Shown in pieces: positions 24,480-38,391 of a DNA stretch of 64,000 bases. The first letter of the stretch is position 1. Each line of letters begins with the position of its first letter. Location of the stretch: the NCBI GenBank assembly GCA_949752795.1, contig CATKHW010000013.1, positions 124,001 to 188,000 of the forward strand. Direction: 5' to 3'. The notes under the pieces were generated by a model. It was given only the letters and a program-made list of their open reading frames with translations. It was not told where the DNA came from and ran no database searches. The position numbers were made by a program, and so were the translations under genes. This DNA is from Hyperoodon ampullatus. Its lineage: Eukaryota; Chordata; Mammalia; Artiodactyla; Ziphiidae.

Positions 24480-26218
24480 TTGGGAAAACTGAAAATCAAT
24501 AAGACAGAGCCACCCCAAAATTTAGGGCTGCACTGCTTACAAGGACCTCAACTTGGGTACACCTTAAATATCCCAGGAAATATAAAAATGGTTCAAAAAA
24601 TTGTGGTACTTACGTACGATGGAATATCCCTCATCCATGAAATCAATGTCATAAGACCAGTAGCAGAAAACTGGGTGGATTCAGGTACGATGATTCTAAG
24701 TGAAATAAGTCACACAGAAAAAGAAATTTATCATAAGATATCACTTATGAAAATCCTGTAAACATGGCTACACTTGAACTGAGTTAGGAAAGAGAAGAGT
24801 GTCTCACATTTAGAAAACACTCTTATGCCTGCTTAAGGGGGAAGGAGAGGTGAGGTGATGCATAAAACCAGAGTTTGATATAAGCACAGGTACCGTTCCC
24901 AAAACCAACTATGGAATAGAAAAGACCTACACCTTCCTCAGTGAAAGGGACTCAAAACCCCATATTACCCGCAGAGGAATATATCTGACAAGTAAGAATC
25001 TTAAAACCTATGTATTGATATGTCTCCGTAAGGGAATCAAGTGTGTCTAGACTGGCATAAACATGGCAGCGAGAATCAGCTCAAACCCACTATAAAAAGG
25101 AATTTCAAAAACAAAACAAAAAAACTGGGAAATTCTTTACAATTCCTTCAGGGTCTCTGATGAAACCTGGAATGAACCTATGTACAACGACAGCTGGATG
25201 TGGCATAAGGCTGGACACTTGGGACTGAGAGGATTGGTGAGATTGGGTGAGCAAATGCAGACCCTTTAAAGCAATAATGCATGGCACCCATTCCATGGGT
25301 CCCAACTCTCCAGGTTGAAGGGAATATTACTACAGTTATAACATGTACGAGAAACCTAGAGAACGGACACACTGTGAATATGAAAGGTTTCTAAAACTCA
25401 ACGAATAGTCCCTCTCCTGGTGCTCCGGTTTGACTTTCCATCTGCTTTACTATCAATCTCCCAACTTGGAGAGACAGCCCCTTTCACCTCCTGGTGCGCA
25501 CAGGTTTCCAATTTGGCAGAGGATGAAAGGGAAGAGGGAGAACCAATGAGAGAGTAGCTGTTAAGCATTTGGACGGGCACATATCACTCTAACTTCCCGG
25601 CAGGAAGTAGAATTAACCAAAGTCTCAGCAACCCATCGGGAACCAGTATAGGTCCTGAACCAAAATTTTGGACTTGCAGTCAGCTCACCATAAACGAGTT
25701 GAAAAATGGAGCTCAGGGGCACAGCAATTCACAAACTGGCCGAGTAATAAAGGACAACTATCGTCCAAAAATCTGTTGAGGGAAGGCAACGAGGCGGACT
25801 TGAAAGCGAGGCAGAATAGCAGGAAACAGATTTCAAGAGGTACGTTGGAATCGCCTTTAAAGCACAGGAAGAGGGGCACAACTTTGACAATGATGCACTT
25901 GGCCAAAAAGGGCGTATGCGTTTTCTCCTGAATATATTCAGGAGAAAACGCATACGCCCTTTTTGGCCAAGCAAGCAAGCGGGCAATGCAAATCTGCACT
26001 ACAAAGAAGTATCACTTCCCACCGGTCAAAAGGGACATCCACAAAATGTGTAAAAACCAGAAAGGCAAGACAGGCCCTGGAGAACAGGGAGCCTTGTTAT
26101 GCTGATGGGCGGGATGTAAATTGCCAACTGCCTCTCTGGAGGAGTACATTGTGTTCCCTAAAACAATTAAAGAAGAGAGCTACAGAGCCAAGGGCACTTC
26201 CATTCTAGGGAATATACC
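24480..26218. repeat. Satellite unit 15 (class B, perfect palindrome)
   Basis: Length 1,739 bp. Class B start, perfect palindrome at 25898-25971, and the same tail as unit 5 (AACAATTAAAGAAGAGAGC). It shares AACCCATCGGGAACC and CACCATAAACG with units 11 and 13, so those markers predate the change of palindrome type. The 93-codon frame is open. Confidence 0.93.
25898..25971. other. Perfect 74-bp palindrome (unit 15)
   Basis: Same sequence as the unit 1 palindrome with all 37 pairs intact. The flank TGATGCA on the left and CAAGCAAGCGGGC on the right is not palindromic, so the arms end sharply. Confidence 0.95.
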
Positions 26219-27957
26219 TTGGGAAAACTGAAAATCAATAAGACAGAGCCACCCCAAAATTTAGGGCTGCACTGCTTACAAGGACCTCAACTTGGGTACA
26301 CCTTAAATATCCCAGGAAATATAAAAATGGTTCAAAAAATTGTGGTACTTACATACGATGGAATATCCCTCAGCCATGAAATCAATGTCATAAGACCAGT
26401 AGCAGCAAAATGGGTGGATTCAGGTACGATGATTGTAAGTGAAATAAGTCACACAGAAAAAGAAACTTATCATAAGGTATCACTTATGAAGATCCTGTAA
26501 ACATGGCTACACTTGAACTGAGTTAGGAAAGAGAACAGTGTCTCACATTTAGAAAACACTCTTATGCCTGATTAAGGGGGAAGGAGAGGTGGGGTGATGC
26601 ATAAAACCAGAGTTTGATATAAGCACAGGTACCGTTCCCAAAACCAACTATGGAATAGACAAGACCTACACCTTCCTCAGTGAAAGGGACTCAAAACCCC
26701 ATATTTCCCACAGAGGAATATATCTGACTAGTAAAAATCTTAAAACTTATGTATTGATATGTCTCCGTAAGGGAATCAAGTGTGTCTAGACTGGCATAAA
26801 CATGGCAGCGAGAATCAGCTCAAACCCACTATAAAAAGGAATTTCAAAAACAAAACAAAAAATCTGGGAAATTCTTTACAATTCCTTCAGGGTCTCTGAT
26901 GAAACCTGGAATGAACCTATGTACAACGACAGCTGGATGTGGCATAAGGATGGACACTTGGGTCTGAGAGGATTGGTGAGATTGGGTGAGGAAATGCAGA
27001 CCCTTTAAAGCAATAATGCATGGCACCCATTCCATGGGTCCCAACTCTCCAGGTTGAAGGGAATATTACTACAGTTATAACATGTACGAGAAACCTAGAG
27101 AACGGACAAACTGTGAATATGAAAGGTTTCTAAAACTCAATGAATAGTCCCTCTCCTGGTGCTCTGGTTTGACTTTCCATCTGCTTTACAATCAATCTCC
27201 AAACTTGGAGAGACAGCCCCTTTAACCTCCTGGTTCGCACAGGTTTCCAATTTGGCAGAGGATGAACGGGAAGAGGGAGAACCAATGAGAGAGTAGCTGT
27301 TAGGCATTTGGACGGGCACATATCACTCTAACTTCCCGGCAGGAAGAAGAATTAACCACAGTCTCAGTGCCCCACCGGGAACCAGTATAGGTCCTGAACC
27401 AAAATTTTGGACTTGCGGTCAGCTCACCAAAAACGAGTTGAAAAATGGAGCTCAGGGACACAGCAATTCACAAACTGGCCGAGTAATAAAGGACAACTAT
27501 CGTCCAAAAATCTGTTGAGGGAAGGCAACGAGGCGGACTTGAAAGCGAGGCAGAATAGCAGGAAACAGATTTCAAGAGGTACGTTGGAATCGCCTTTAAA
27601 GCACAGGAAGAGGGGCACTACTTCGACAATGATGCACTTGGCCAAAAAGGGCGTATGTGTTTTCTCCTGAATATATTCAGGAGAAAACGCATACGCCCTT
27701 TTTGGCCAAGCAATCAAGCGGGCAATGCAAATCTGCACTACAAAGAAGTATCACTTCCCACCGGTGAAAAGGGACATCCACAAAATGTGTAAAAACCAGA
27801 AAGGCAAGACAGGCCCTGGAGAACAGGGAGCCTTGTTATGCTGATGGGCGGGATGTAAATTGCCAACTGCCTCTCTGGAGGAGTGCATTGTGTTCCTTAA
27901 AACAAGTAAAGAACAGAGCTACAGAGCCAAGGGCACTTCCAGTCTAGGGAATATACC
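26219..27957. repeat. Satellite unit 16
   Basis: Length 1,739 bp. GGGTCTGAGAGG near 26960 is shared with unit 6, and units 15-16 therefore echo units 5-6. The 3' end (CAAGCAATCAAGCGGGC, CCGGTGAAAAGG) is shared with units 19 and 22. The palindrome (27637-27710) has one G-T type mismatch (GTATGTG). Confidence 0.92.
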
Positions 27958-29697
27958 TTGGGAAAACTGAAAATCAATAAGACAGAGCCACCCCAAAATT
28001 TAGGGCTGCACTGCTTACAAGGAACTCAATTTGGGTATGCCTTAAATATCCCAGGAAATATAAAAATGGTTCAAAAAATTGTGGTAATTACATACGACGG
28101 AATATCCCTCAGCCATGAAATCAATGTCATAAGACCAGTAGCAGCAAAATGGGTGGATTCAGGTACGATGATTCTAAGTGAAATAAGTCACACAGAAAAA
28201 GAAATTTATCATAAGATATCACTTATGAAGATCCTGTAAACATGGCTACACTTGAACTGAGTTAGGAAAGAGAACAGTGTCTCACATTTAGAAAACACTC
28301 TTATGCCTGCTTAAGGGGGAAGGAGAGGTGGGGTGATGCATAAAACCAGAGTTTGATATAAGCACAGGTACCGTTCCCAAAACCAACTATGGAATAGAAA
28401 AGACCTACACCTTCCTCAGTGAAAGGGACTCAAAACCCCATATTTCCCGCAGAGGAATATATCTGACTAGTAAGAATTTTAAAACCTATGTATTGATATG
28501 TCTCCGTAAGGTAATCAAGTGTGTCTAGACTGGCATAAACATGGCAGCGAGAATCAGCTCAAACCCACTATAAAAAGGAATTTCAAAAACAAAACAAAAA
28601 AACTGGGAAATTCTTTACAATTCCTTCAGGGTCTCTGATGAAACCTGGAATGAACCTATGTACAACGGCAGCTGGATGTGGCATAAGGATGGACACTTGG
28701 GACTGAGAGGATTGGTGAGATTGGGTTAGCAAATGCAGACCCTTTAAAGCAATAATGCATGGCACCCATTCCATGGGTCCCAACTCTCCAGGTTGAAGGG
28801 AATATTACTACAGCTATAACATGTACGGGAAACCTAGGGAACGGACACACTGTGAATACGAAAGGTTTCTAAAACTCAACGAATAGTCCCTCTCCTGGTG
28901 CTCCGGTTTGACTTTCCATCTGCTTTACTATCAACCACCCATCTTGGAGAGACAGCCCCTTTAACCTCCTGGTTCGCACAGGTTTCCAATTTGGCAGAGG
29001 ATGAAATGGAAGAGGGAGAACCAATGAGAGAGTAGCTGTTAGGCATTTGGACGGGCACATATCACTCTAACTTCCCGGCAGGAAGAAGAATTAACCAAAG
29101 TATCAGCCCCCCACCGGGAACCAGCATAGGTCCTGAACTAAAATTTTGGACTTGTGGTCAGCTCACCAAAAACGAGTTGAAAAATGGAGCTCAGGGGCAC
29201 AGCAATTCACAAACTGGCCGAGTAATAAAGGACAACTATCATCCAAAAATCTGTTGAGGGAAGGCAACGAGGCGGACTTGAAAGCGAAACAGAATAGCAG
29301 GAAACAGATTTCAAGAGGTACGTTGGAATCGCCTTTAAAGCACAGGAAGAGGGGCCCAACTTCGACAATGATGCACTTGTCCAAAAAGGGCGTATGCCTT
29401 TTTTTCCTGAATATATACAGGAGAAAACGCATACGCCCTTTTTGGCCAACCAAGCAAGCGGGCAATGAAAATCTGCACTACACAGAAGTATCACTTCCCA
29501 CATGCCAAAAGGAACATCCACAAAATGTGTAAAAACTAGAAAGGCAAGACAGGCCCTGGAGAACAGGGAGCCTTGTTATGCTGATGAGAGGGATGTAAAT
29601 TGCCAACTGCCTCTCTGGAGGAGTACATTGTGTTCCCTAAAACAAGTAAAGAACAGAGCTACAGAGCCAAGGGCACTTCCAGTCTAGGGAATATACC
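27958..29697. repeat. Satellite unit 17 (F start, type II')
   Basis: Length 1,740 bp. It starts with the F-type variants CTCAATTTGGGTATGCC and ATTACATACGACGG, whereas the middle and right parts match unit 9. The palindrome (29376-29450) is type II' and has lost the terminal G pair (CCAACC). The 93-codon frame is open. Confidence 0.92.
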
Positions 29698-31436
29698 TTG
29701 GGAAAACTGAAAATCAATAAGACAGAGCCACCCCACAATTTAGGGCTGCACTGCTTACAAGGACCACAACTTGGGTACACCTTAAATATCCCAGGAAATA
29801 TAAAAATGGTTCAAAAAATTGTGGTACTTACGTACGATGGAATATCCCTCAGCCATGAAATCAATGTCATAAGACCAGTAGCAGCAAAATGGGTGGATTC
29901 AGGTACGATGATTCTAAGTGAAATAAGTCACACAGAAAAAGAAACTTATCATAAGATATCACTTATGAAGATCCTGTAAACATGGCTACACTTGAACTGA
30001 GTTAGGAAAGAGAACAGTGTCTCACATTTAGAAAACACTCTTATGCCTGCTTAAGGGGGAAGGAGAGGTGGGGTGATGCATAAAACCAGAGTTTGATATA
30101 AGCACAGGTACCGTTCCAAAAACCAACTATGGAATAGACAAGACCTACACCTTCCTCAGTGAAAGGGACTCAAAACGCCATATTTCCCGCAGAGGAATAT
30201 ATCTGACTAGTAAGAATCTTAAAACCTTTGTATTGATATGTCTCCGTAAGTGAATCAAGTGTGTCTAGACTGGCATAAACATGGCAGCGAGAATCAGCTG
30301 AAACCCACTATAAAAAGGAATTTCAAAAACAAAACAAAAAAACTGGGAATTTCTTTACAATTCCTTCAGGGTCTCTGATGAAACCTGGAATGACCCTATC
30401 TACAACGACAGCTGGATGTGGCATAAGGCTGGACACTTGGGACTGAGAGGATTGGTGAGATTGGGTGAGCAAATGCAGACCCTTTAAAGCAATAATGCAT
30501 GGCACCCATTCTATGGGTCCCAACTCTCCAGGTTGAAGGGAATATTACAACAGTTATAACATGTACGAGAAACCTAGAGAACGGACACACTGTGAATACG
30601 AAAGGTTTCTAAATCTCAACGAAGAGTCCCTCTCCTGGTGCTCTGGTTTGACTGTCCATCTGCTTTACTATCAATCTCCCAACTTGGAGAGACAGCCCCT
30701 TTAACCTCCTGGTTCGCACAGGTTGCCAATTTGGCAGAGGATGAAAGGGAAGAGGGAGAATCAATGAGAGAGTAGCTGTTAGGCATTTGAAAGGGCACAT
30801 ATCACTCTAACTTCACGGCAGGAAGAAGAATTAACCAAAGTCTCAGCCCCGCACTGGGAACCAGCATAGGTCCTGAACCAAAATTTTGGACTTGCGGTCA
30901 GCTCACCAAAAACGAGTTGAAAAATGGAGCTCAGGGGCACAGCAATTCACAAACTGGCCGAGTAATAAAGGACAACTATCGTCCAAAAATCTGTTGAGGG
31001 AAGGCAACGAGGCGGACTTGAAAGCGAGGCAGAATAGCAGGAAACAGATTTCAAGAGGTACGTTGGAATCGCCTTTAAAGCACAGGAAGAGGGGCCCAAC
31101 TTCGACAATGATGCACTTGGCCAAAAAGGGCGTATGCGTTTTCTCCTGAATATATTCAGGAGAAAACACATACGCCCATTTTGGCGAAGCAAGCAAGAGG
31201 GCAATGCAAATCTGCACTACAAAGAAGTATCACTTCCCACCGTTCAAAAGGGAAATCCACATAATGTGTAAAAATCATAAAGGCAAGACAGGCCCTGGAA
31301 AACAGGGAGCCTTTTTATGCTGATGGGCGGTATGTAAATTGCCAACTGCCTCTCTGGAGGAGTGCATTGTGTTCCCTAAAACAAGTAAAGAACAGAGCTA
31401 CAGAGCCAAGGGCACTTCCAGTCTAGGGAATATACC
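29698..31436. repeat. Satellite unit 18 (class A, trimer copy 1)
   Basis: Length 1,739 bp. First unit of the trimer higher-order repeat; near-identical to unit 21. The type III palindrome (31116-31189) has three mismatches, including ACACATACG. CGTAAGTGAATC near 30244 is shared with unit 21. Confidence 0.93.
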
Positions 31437-33175
31437 TTGGGAAAACTGAAAATCAATAAGACAGAGCCACCCCAAAATTTAGGGCTGCACTGCTTACAAG
31501 GACCTCAACTTGGGCACACCTTAAATATCCCAGGAAATATAAAAATGGTTCAAAAAATTGTGGTACTTACGTACGATGGAATATCCCTCAGCCATGAAAT
31601 CAATGGCATAAGACCAGTAGCAGAAAACTGGGTGGATTCAGGTACGATGATTCTAAGTGAAATAAGTCACACAGAAAAAGAAATTTATCATAAGATATCA
31701 CTTATGAAGATCCTGTAAACATGGCTACACTTGAACTGAGTTAGGAAAGAGAACAGTGTCTCACATTTAGAAAACACTCTTATGCCTGCTTAAGGGGGAA
31801 GGAGAGGTGGGGTGATGCATAAAACCAGAGTTTGATATAAGCACAGGTACCGTTCCCAAAACCAACTATGGAATAGAAAAGACCTACACCTTCCTCAGTG
31901 AAAGGGACTCAAAACCCCATATTTCCCGCAGAGGAATATATCTGCCTAGTAAGAATCTTAAAACCTATGTATTGATATATCTCCGTAAGGGAATCAAGTG
32001 TGTCTAGACTGGCATAAACATGGCAGCGAGAATCAGCTCAAACCCACTATAAAAAGGAATTTCAAAAACAAAACAAAAAAACTGGGAAATTCTTTACAAT
32101 TCCTTCAGGGTCTCTGATGAAACCTGGAATGAACCTATGTACAACGACAGCTGGATGTGGCATAAGGATGGACACTTGGGACTGAGAGGATTGGTGAGAT
32201 TGGGTGAGCAAATGCAGACCCTTTAAAGCAATAATGCATGGCACCCATTCCATGGGTCCCAACTCTCCAGGTTGAAGGGAATATTACTACAGTTATAACA
32301 TGTACGAGAAACCTAGAGAACGGACACACTGTGAATATGAAAGGTTTCTAAAACTCAACGAATAGTCCCTCTCCTGGTGCTCCGGTTTGACTTTCCATCT
32401 GCTTTACTATCAATCTCCCAACTTGGAGAGACAGCCCCTTTCACCTCCTGGTGCGCACAGGTTTCCAATTTGGCAGAGGATGAAAGGGAAGAGGGAGAAC
32501 CAATGAGAGAGTAGCTGTTAAGCATTTGGACGGTCACATATCACTCTAACTTCCCGGCAGGAAGTAGAATTAACCAAAGTCTCAGCCACACACCGGGAAC
32601 CAGTATAGGTCCTGAACCAAAATTTTGGACTTGCGGTCAGCTCACCATCAACGAGTTGAAAAATGGAGCTCAAGGGCACAGCATTTCACAAACTGGCCGA
32701 GTAATAAAGGACAACTATCGTCCAAAAATCTGTTGAGGGAAGGCAACGAGGCGGACTTGAAAGCGAGGCAGAATAGCAGGAAACAGATTTCAAGAGGTAC
32801 GTTGGAATCACCTTTAAAGCACAGGAAGAGGGGCACAACTTTGACAATGATGCACTTGGCCAAAAAGGGCGTATGCGTTTTCTCCTGAATATATTCAGGA
32901 GAAAACGCATACGCCCTTTTTGGCCAAGCAATCAAGCGGGCAATGCAAATCTGCACTACAAAGAAGTATCACTTCCCACCGGTGAAAAGGGACATCCACA
33001 AAATGTGTAAAAACCAGAAAGGCAAGACAGGCACTGGAGAACAGGGAGCCTTGTTATGCTGATGGGCGGGATGTAAATTGCCAACTGCCTCTCTGGAGGA
33101 GTGCATTGTGTTCCCTAAAACAAGTAAAGAACAGAGCTCCAGAGCCAAGGGCACTTCCAGTCTAGGGAATATACC
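31437..33175. repeat. Satellite unit 19 (class B, trimer copy 1)
   Basis: Length 1,739 bp. Class B start, unit 16-like 3' end, perfect palindrome at 32865-32938. Differences seen from unit 22 are ACCATCAACG versus ACCAAAAACG, CCCCAAAATT versus CCCCACAATT, and GGGCGGG versus GGGTGGG. The 93-codon frame is open. Confidence 0.93.
32865..32938. other. Perfect 74-bp palindrome (unit 19)
   Basis: All 37 pairs intact, in a class B unit of the first trimer copy. The right flank here is CAATCAAGC instead of CAAGCAAGC. Confidence 0.95.
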
Positions 33176-34913
33176 TTGGGAAAACTGAAAATCAATAAGA
33201 CAGAGCCACCCCAAAATTTAGGGCTGCACTGCTTACAAGGAACTCAATTTGGGTATGCCTTAAATATCCCAGGAAATATAAAAATGGTTCAAAAAATTGT
33301 GGTAATTACATACGACGGAATATCCCTCAGCCATGAAATCAATGTCATAAGACCAGTAGCAGCAAAATGGGTGGATTCAGGTACGATGATTCTAAATGAA
33401 ATAAGTCACACAGAAAAAGAAACTTATCATAAGATATCACTTATGAAGATCCTGTAAACATGGCTACACTTGAACTGAGTTAGGAAAGAGAACAGTGTCT
33501 CACATTTAGAAAACACTCTTATGCCTGCTTAAGGGGGAAGGAGAGGTGGGGTGATGCATAAAACCAGAGTTTGATATAAGCACAGGTACCGTTCCCAAAA
33601 CCAACTATGGAATAGACAAGACCTACACCTTCCTCAGTGAAAGGGACTCAAAACCCCATATTTCCCGCAGAGGAATATATCTGACTAGTAAGAATCTTAA
33701 AACCTAGGTATTGATATGTCTCCATAAGGGAATCAAGTGTGTCTAGACTGGCATAAACATGGCAGCGAGAATCAGCTCAAACCCACTATAAAAAGGAATT
33801 TCAAAAACAAAACAAAAAAACTGGGAAATTCTTTACAATTCCTTCAGGGTCTCTGATGAAACCTGGAATGACCCTATCTACAACGACAGCTGGATGTGGC
33901 ATAAGGCTGGACACTTGGGACTGAGAGGATTGGTGAGATTGGGTGAGGAAATGCAGACCCTTTAAAGCACAAATGCCTGGCACCCATTCCATGGGTCCCA
34001 ACTCTCCAGGTTGAAGGGAATATTACTATAGCCATAACATGTACGTGAAACCTAGAGAACGGACACACTGTGAATACGAAAGGTTTCTAAAACTCAACGA
34101 ATAGTCCCTCTCCTGGTGCTCCGGTTTGACTTTCCATCTGCTTTAATATCAACCTCCCAACTTGGAGAGACAGCCCCTTTATCCTCCTGTTTTCCACAGT
34201 TTGCCAATTTGGCACAGGATGAAAGGGAAGAGGGAGAACCAATGAGAGAGTAGCTGTTAGGCGTTTGGACGGGCACATATCACTGTAATTTCCCGGCAGA
34301 AAGAAGAATTAACCAAAGTATCAGCCACCCACCGGGAAACAGTATAGGTCCTGAACCAAAATTTTGGACTTGCGGTCAGCTCACAAAAAACGAGTTGAAA
34401 AATGGATCTCAGGGGCACAGCAATTCACAAACTGGCTGAGTAATAAAGGACAACTATCGTCCAAAAATCTGTTGAGGGAAGGCAACGAGGCGGACTTGAA
34501 AGCGAGGCAGAATAGCAGGAAACAGATTTCAAGAGGTACGTTGGAATCGCCTTTAAAGCACAGGAAGAGGGGCACAACTTCGACAATGATGCACTTGGCC
34601 AAAAAGGTGTATGCGTTTTCTCCTGAGTATATTCAGGAGAAAACGCATACGCCCTTTTTGGCCAAGCAAGCAAGCGGGCAATGCAAATCTGCACTACAAG
34701 GAAGTATCACTTCCCACCGGTCAAAAGGGACATCCACAGAATGTGTAAAAACCAGAAAGGCAAGACAAGCCCTGGAGAACAGGGAGCCTTGTTATGCTGA
34801 TGGGCGGAATGTAAATTGCCAACTGCCTCTCTGGAGGAGTGCATTGTGTTCCCTAAAACAAGTAAAGAACAGAGCTACAGAGCCAAGGGCACTTCCAGTC
34901 TAGGGAATATACC
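33176..34913. repeat. Satellite unit 20 (class C, trimer copy 1)
   Basis: Length 1,738 bp. Class C is marked by F-type 5' variants, GCACAAATGCCTGG, TTTCCACAGTTTGCC and a type IV palindrome (34604-34676, one base short in the left arm, TGAGTATA centre). It appears identical to unit 23. TCTAAATGAAATAAG is specific to these two units. Confidence 0.93.
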
Positions 34914-36652
34914 TTGGGAAAACTGAAAATCAATAAGACAGAGCCACCCCACAATTTAGGGCTGCACTGCTTACAAGGACCACAACTTGGGTACACCTTA
35001 AATATCCCAGGAAATATAAAAATGGTTCAAAAAATTGTGGTACTTACGTACGATGGAATATCCCTCAGCCATGAAATCAATGTCATAAGACCAGTAGCAG
35101 CAAAATGGGTGGATTCAGGTACGATGATTCTAAGTGAAATAAGTCACACAGAAAAAGAAACTTATCATAAGATATCACTTATGAAGATCCTGTAAACATG
35201 GCTACACTTGAACTGAGTTAGGAAAGAGAACAGTGTCTCACATTTAGAAAACACTCTTATGCCTGCTTAAGGGGGAAGGAGAGGTGGGGTGATGCATAAA
35301 ACCAGAGTTTGATATAAGCACAGGTACCGTTCCAAAAACCAACTATGGAATAGACAAGACCTACACCTTCCTCAGTGAAAGGGACTCAAAACGCCATATT
35401 TCCCGCAGAGGAATATATCTGACTAGTAAGAATCTTAAAACCTTTGTATTGATATGTCTCCGTAAGTGAATCAAGTGTGTCTAGACTGGCATAAACATGG
35501 CAGCGAGAATCAGCTGAAACCCACTATAAAAAGGAATTTCAAAAACAAAACAAAAAAACTGGGAATTTCTTTACAATTCCTTCAGGGTCTCTGATGAAAC
35601 CTGGAATGACCCTATCTACAACGACAGCTGGATGTGGCATAAGGCTGGACACTTGGGACTGAGAGGATTGGTGAGATTGGGTGAGCAAATGCAGACCCTT
35701 TAAAGCAATAATGCATGGCACCCATTCTATGGGTCCCAACTCTCCAGGTTGAAGGGAATATTACAACAGTTATAACATGTACGAGAAACCTAGAGAACGG
35801 ACACACTGTGAATACGAAAGGTTTCTAAATCTCAACGAAGAGTCCCTCTCCTGGTGCTCTGGTTTGACTGTCCATCTGCTTTACTATCAATCTCCCAACT
35901 TGGAGAGACAGTCCCTTTAACCTCCTGGTTCACACAGGTTGCCAATTTGGCAGAGGATGAAAGGGAAGAGGGAGAATCAATGAGAGAGTAGCTGTTAGGC
36001 ATTTGAAAGGGCACATATCACTCTAACTTCACGGCAGGAAGAAGAATTAACCAAAGTCTCAGCCCCGCACTGGGAACCAGCATAGGTCCTGAACCAAAAT
36101 TTTGGACTTGCGGTCAGCTCACCAAAAACGAGTTGAAAAATGGAGCTCAGGGGCACAGCAATTCACAAACTGGCCGAGTAATAAAGGACAACTATCGTCC
36201 AAAAATCTGTTGAGGGAAGGCAACGAGGCGGACTTGAAAGCGAGGCAGAATAGCAGGAAACAGATTTCAAGAGGTACGTTGGAATCGCCTTTAAAGCACA
36301 GGAAGAGGGGCCCAACTTCGACAATGATGCACTTGGCCAAAAAGGGCGTATGCGTTTTCTCCTGAATATATTCAGGAGAAAACACATACGCCCATTTTGG
36401 CGAAGCAAGCAAGAGGGCAATGCAAATCTGCACTACAAAGAAGTATCACTTCCCACCGTTCAAAAGGGAAATCCACATAATGTGTAAAAATCATAAAGGC
36501 AAGACAGGCCCTGGAAAACAGGGAGCCTTTTTATGCTGATGGGCGGTATGTAAATTGCCAACTGCCTCTCTGGAGGAGTGCATTGTGTTCCCTAAAACAA
36601 GTAAAGAACAGAGCTACAGAGCCAAGGGCACTTCCAGTCTAGGGAATATACC
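34914..36652. repeat. Satellite unit 21 (class A, trimer copy 2)
   Basis: Length 1,739 bp. Copy of unit 18 joined to a class C tail, a combination made by the trimer duplication. Private changes are ACAGTCCCTTTAACC near 35911 and GGTTCACACAGG near 35928. Palindrome at 36342-36415, type III. Confidence 0.93.
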
Positions 36653-38391
36653 TTGGGAAAACTGAAAATCAATAAGACAGAGCCACCCCACAATTTAGGG
36701 CTGCACTGCTTACAAGGACCTCAACTTGGGCACACCTTAAATATCCCAGGAAATATAAAAATGGTTCAAAAAATTGTGGTACTTACGTACGATGGAATAT
36801 CCCTCAGCCATGAAATCAATGGCATAAGACCAGTAGCAGAAAACTGGGTGGATTCAGGTACGATGATTCTAAGTGAAATAAGTCACACAGAAAAAGAAAT
36901 TTATCATAAGATATCACTTATGAAGATCCTGTAAACATGGCTACACTTGAACTGAGTTAGGAAAGAGAACAGTGTCTCACATTTAGAAAACACTCTTATG
37001 CCTGCTTAAGGGGGAAGGAGAGGTGGGGTGATGCATAAAACCAGAGTTTGATATAAGCACAGGTACCGTTCCCAAAACCAACTATGGAATAGAAAAGACC
37101 TACACCTTCCTCAGTGAAAGGGACTCAAAACCCCATATTTCCCGCAGAGGAATATATCTGCCTAGTAAGAATCTTAAAACCTATGTATTGATATATCTCC
37201 GTAAGGGAATCAAGTGTGTCTAGACTGGCATAAACATGGCAGCGAGAATCAGCTCAAACCCACTATAAAAAGGAATTTCAAAAACAAAACAAAAAAACTG
37301 GGAAATTCTTTACAATTCCTTCAGGGTCTCTGATGAAACCTGGAATGAACCTATGTACAACGACAGCTGGATGTGGCATAAGGATGGACACTTGGGACTG
37401 AGAGGATTGGTGAGATTGGGTGAGCAAATGCAGACCCTTTAAAGCAATAATGCATGGCACCCATTCCATGGGTCCCAACTCTCCAGGTTGAAGGGAATAT
37501 TACTACAGTTATAACATGTACGAGAAACCTAGAGAACGGACACACTGTGAATATGAAAGGTTTCTAAAACTCAACGAATAGTCCCTCTCCTGGTGCTCCG
37601 GTTTGACTTTCCATCTGCTTTACTATCAATCTCCCAACTTGGAGAGACAGCCCCTTTCACCTCCTGGTGCGCACAGGTTTCCAATTTGGCAGAGGATGAA
37701 AGGGAAGAGGGAGAACCAATGAGAGAGTAGCTGTTAAGCATTTGGACGGTCACATATCACTCTAACTTCCCGGCAGGAAGTAGAATTAACCAAAGTCTCA
37801 GCCACACACCGGGAACCAGTATAGGTCCTGAACCAAAATTTTGGACTTGCGGTCAGCTCACCAAAAACGAGTTGAAAAATGGAGCTCAAGGGCACAGCAT
37901 TTCACAAACTGGCCGAGTAATAAAGGACAACTATCGTCCAAAAATCTGTTGAGGGAAGGCAACGAGGCGGACTTGAAAGCGAGGCAGAATAGCAGGAAAC
38001 AGATTTCAAGAGGTACGTTGGAATCACCTTTAAAGCACAGGAAGAGGGGCACAACTTTGACAATGATGCACTTGGCCAAAAAGGGCGTATGCGTTTTCTC
38101 CTGAATATATTCAGGAGAAAACGCATACGCCCTTTTTGGCCAAGCAATCAAGCGGGCAATGCAAATCTGCACTACAAAGAAGTATCACTTCCCACCGGTG
38201 AAAAGGGACATCCACAAAATGTGTAAAAACCAGAAAGGCAAGACAGGCACTGGAGAACAGGGAGCCTTGTTATGCTGATGGGTGGGATGTAAATTGCCAA
38301 CTGCCTCTCTGGAGGAGTGCATTGTGTTCCCTAAAACAAGTAAAGAACAGAGCTCCAGAGCCAAGGGCACTTCCAGTCTAGGGAATATACC
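36653..38391. repeat. Satellite unit 22 (class B, trimer copy 2)
   Basis: Length 1,739 bp. Copy of unit 19 with a perfect palindrome at 38081-38154. The C at position 36691 (CCCCACAATT) gives it the head marker of class A units. The 93-codon frame is open. Confidence 0.93.
38081..38154. other. Perfect 74-bp palindrome (unit 22)
   Basis: All 37 pairs intact; copy of the unit 19 element within the second trimer. Confidence 0.95.

Larger units (their letters stand above)
17415..24616. repeat. Dimer higher-order repeat, perfect tandem duplication
   Basis: Position 17415-21137 and position 20894-24616 read as identical over 3,723 bp at a shift of 3,479 bp (two units). The flanking differences are at 17414/20893 (G versus A) and 21138/24617 (A versus C). 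Units 10-11 before it follow the same A-B order but are not identical. This is the signature of a recent unequal exchange or replication slip of two units. Confidence 0.88.

Noticed and set aside
34364..34903. 179-codon frame spanning the palindrome in class C units
   Set aside because: It exists only because a one-base loss in the type IV palindrome joins two chance frames; other units have stops or shorter frames at the same place.
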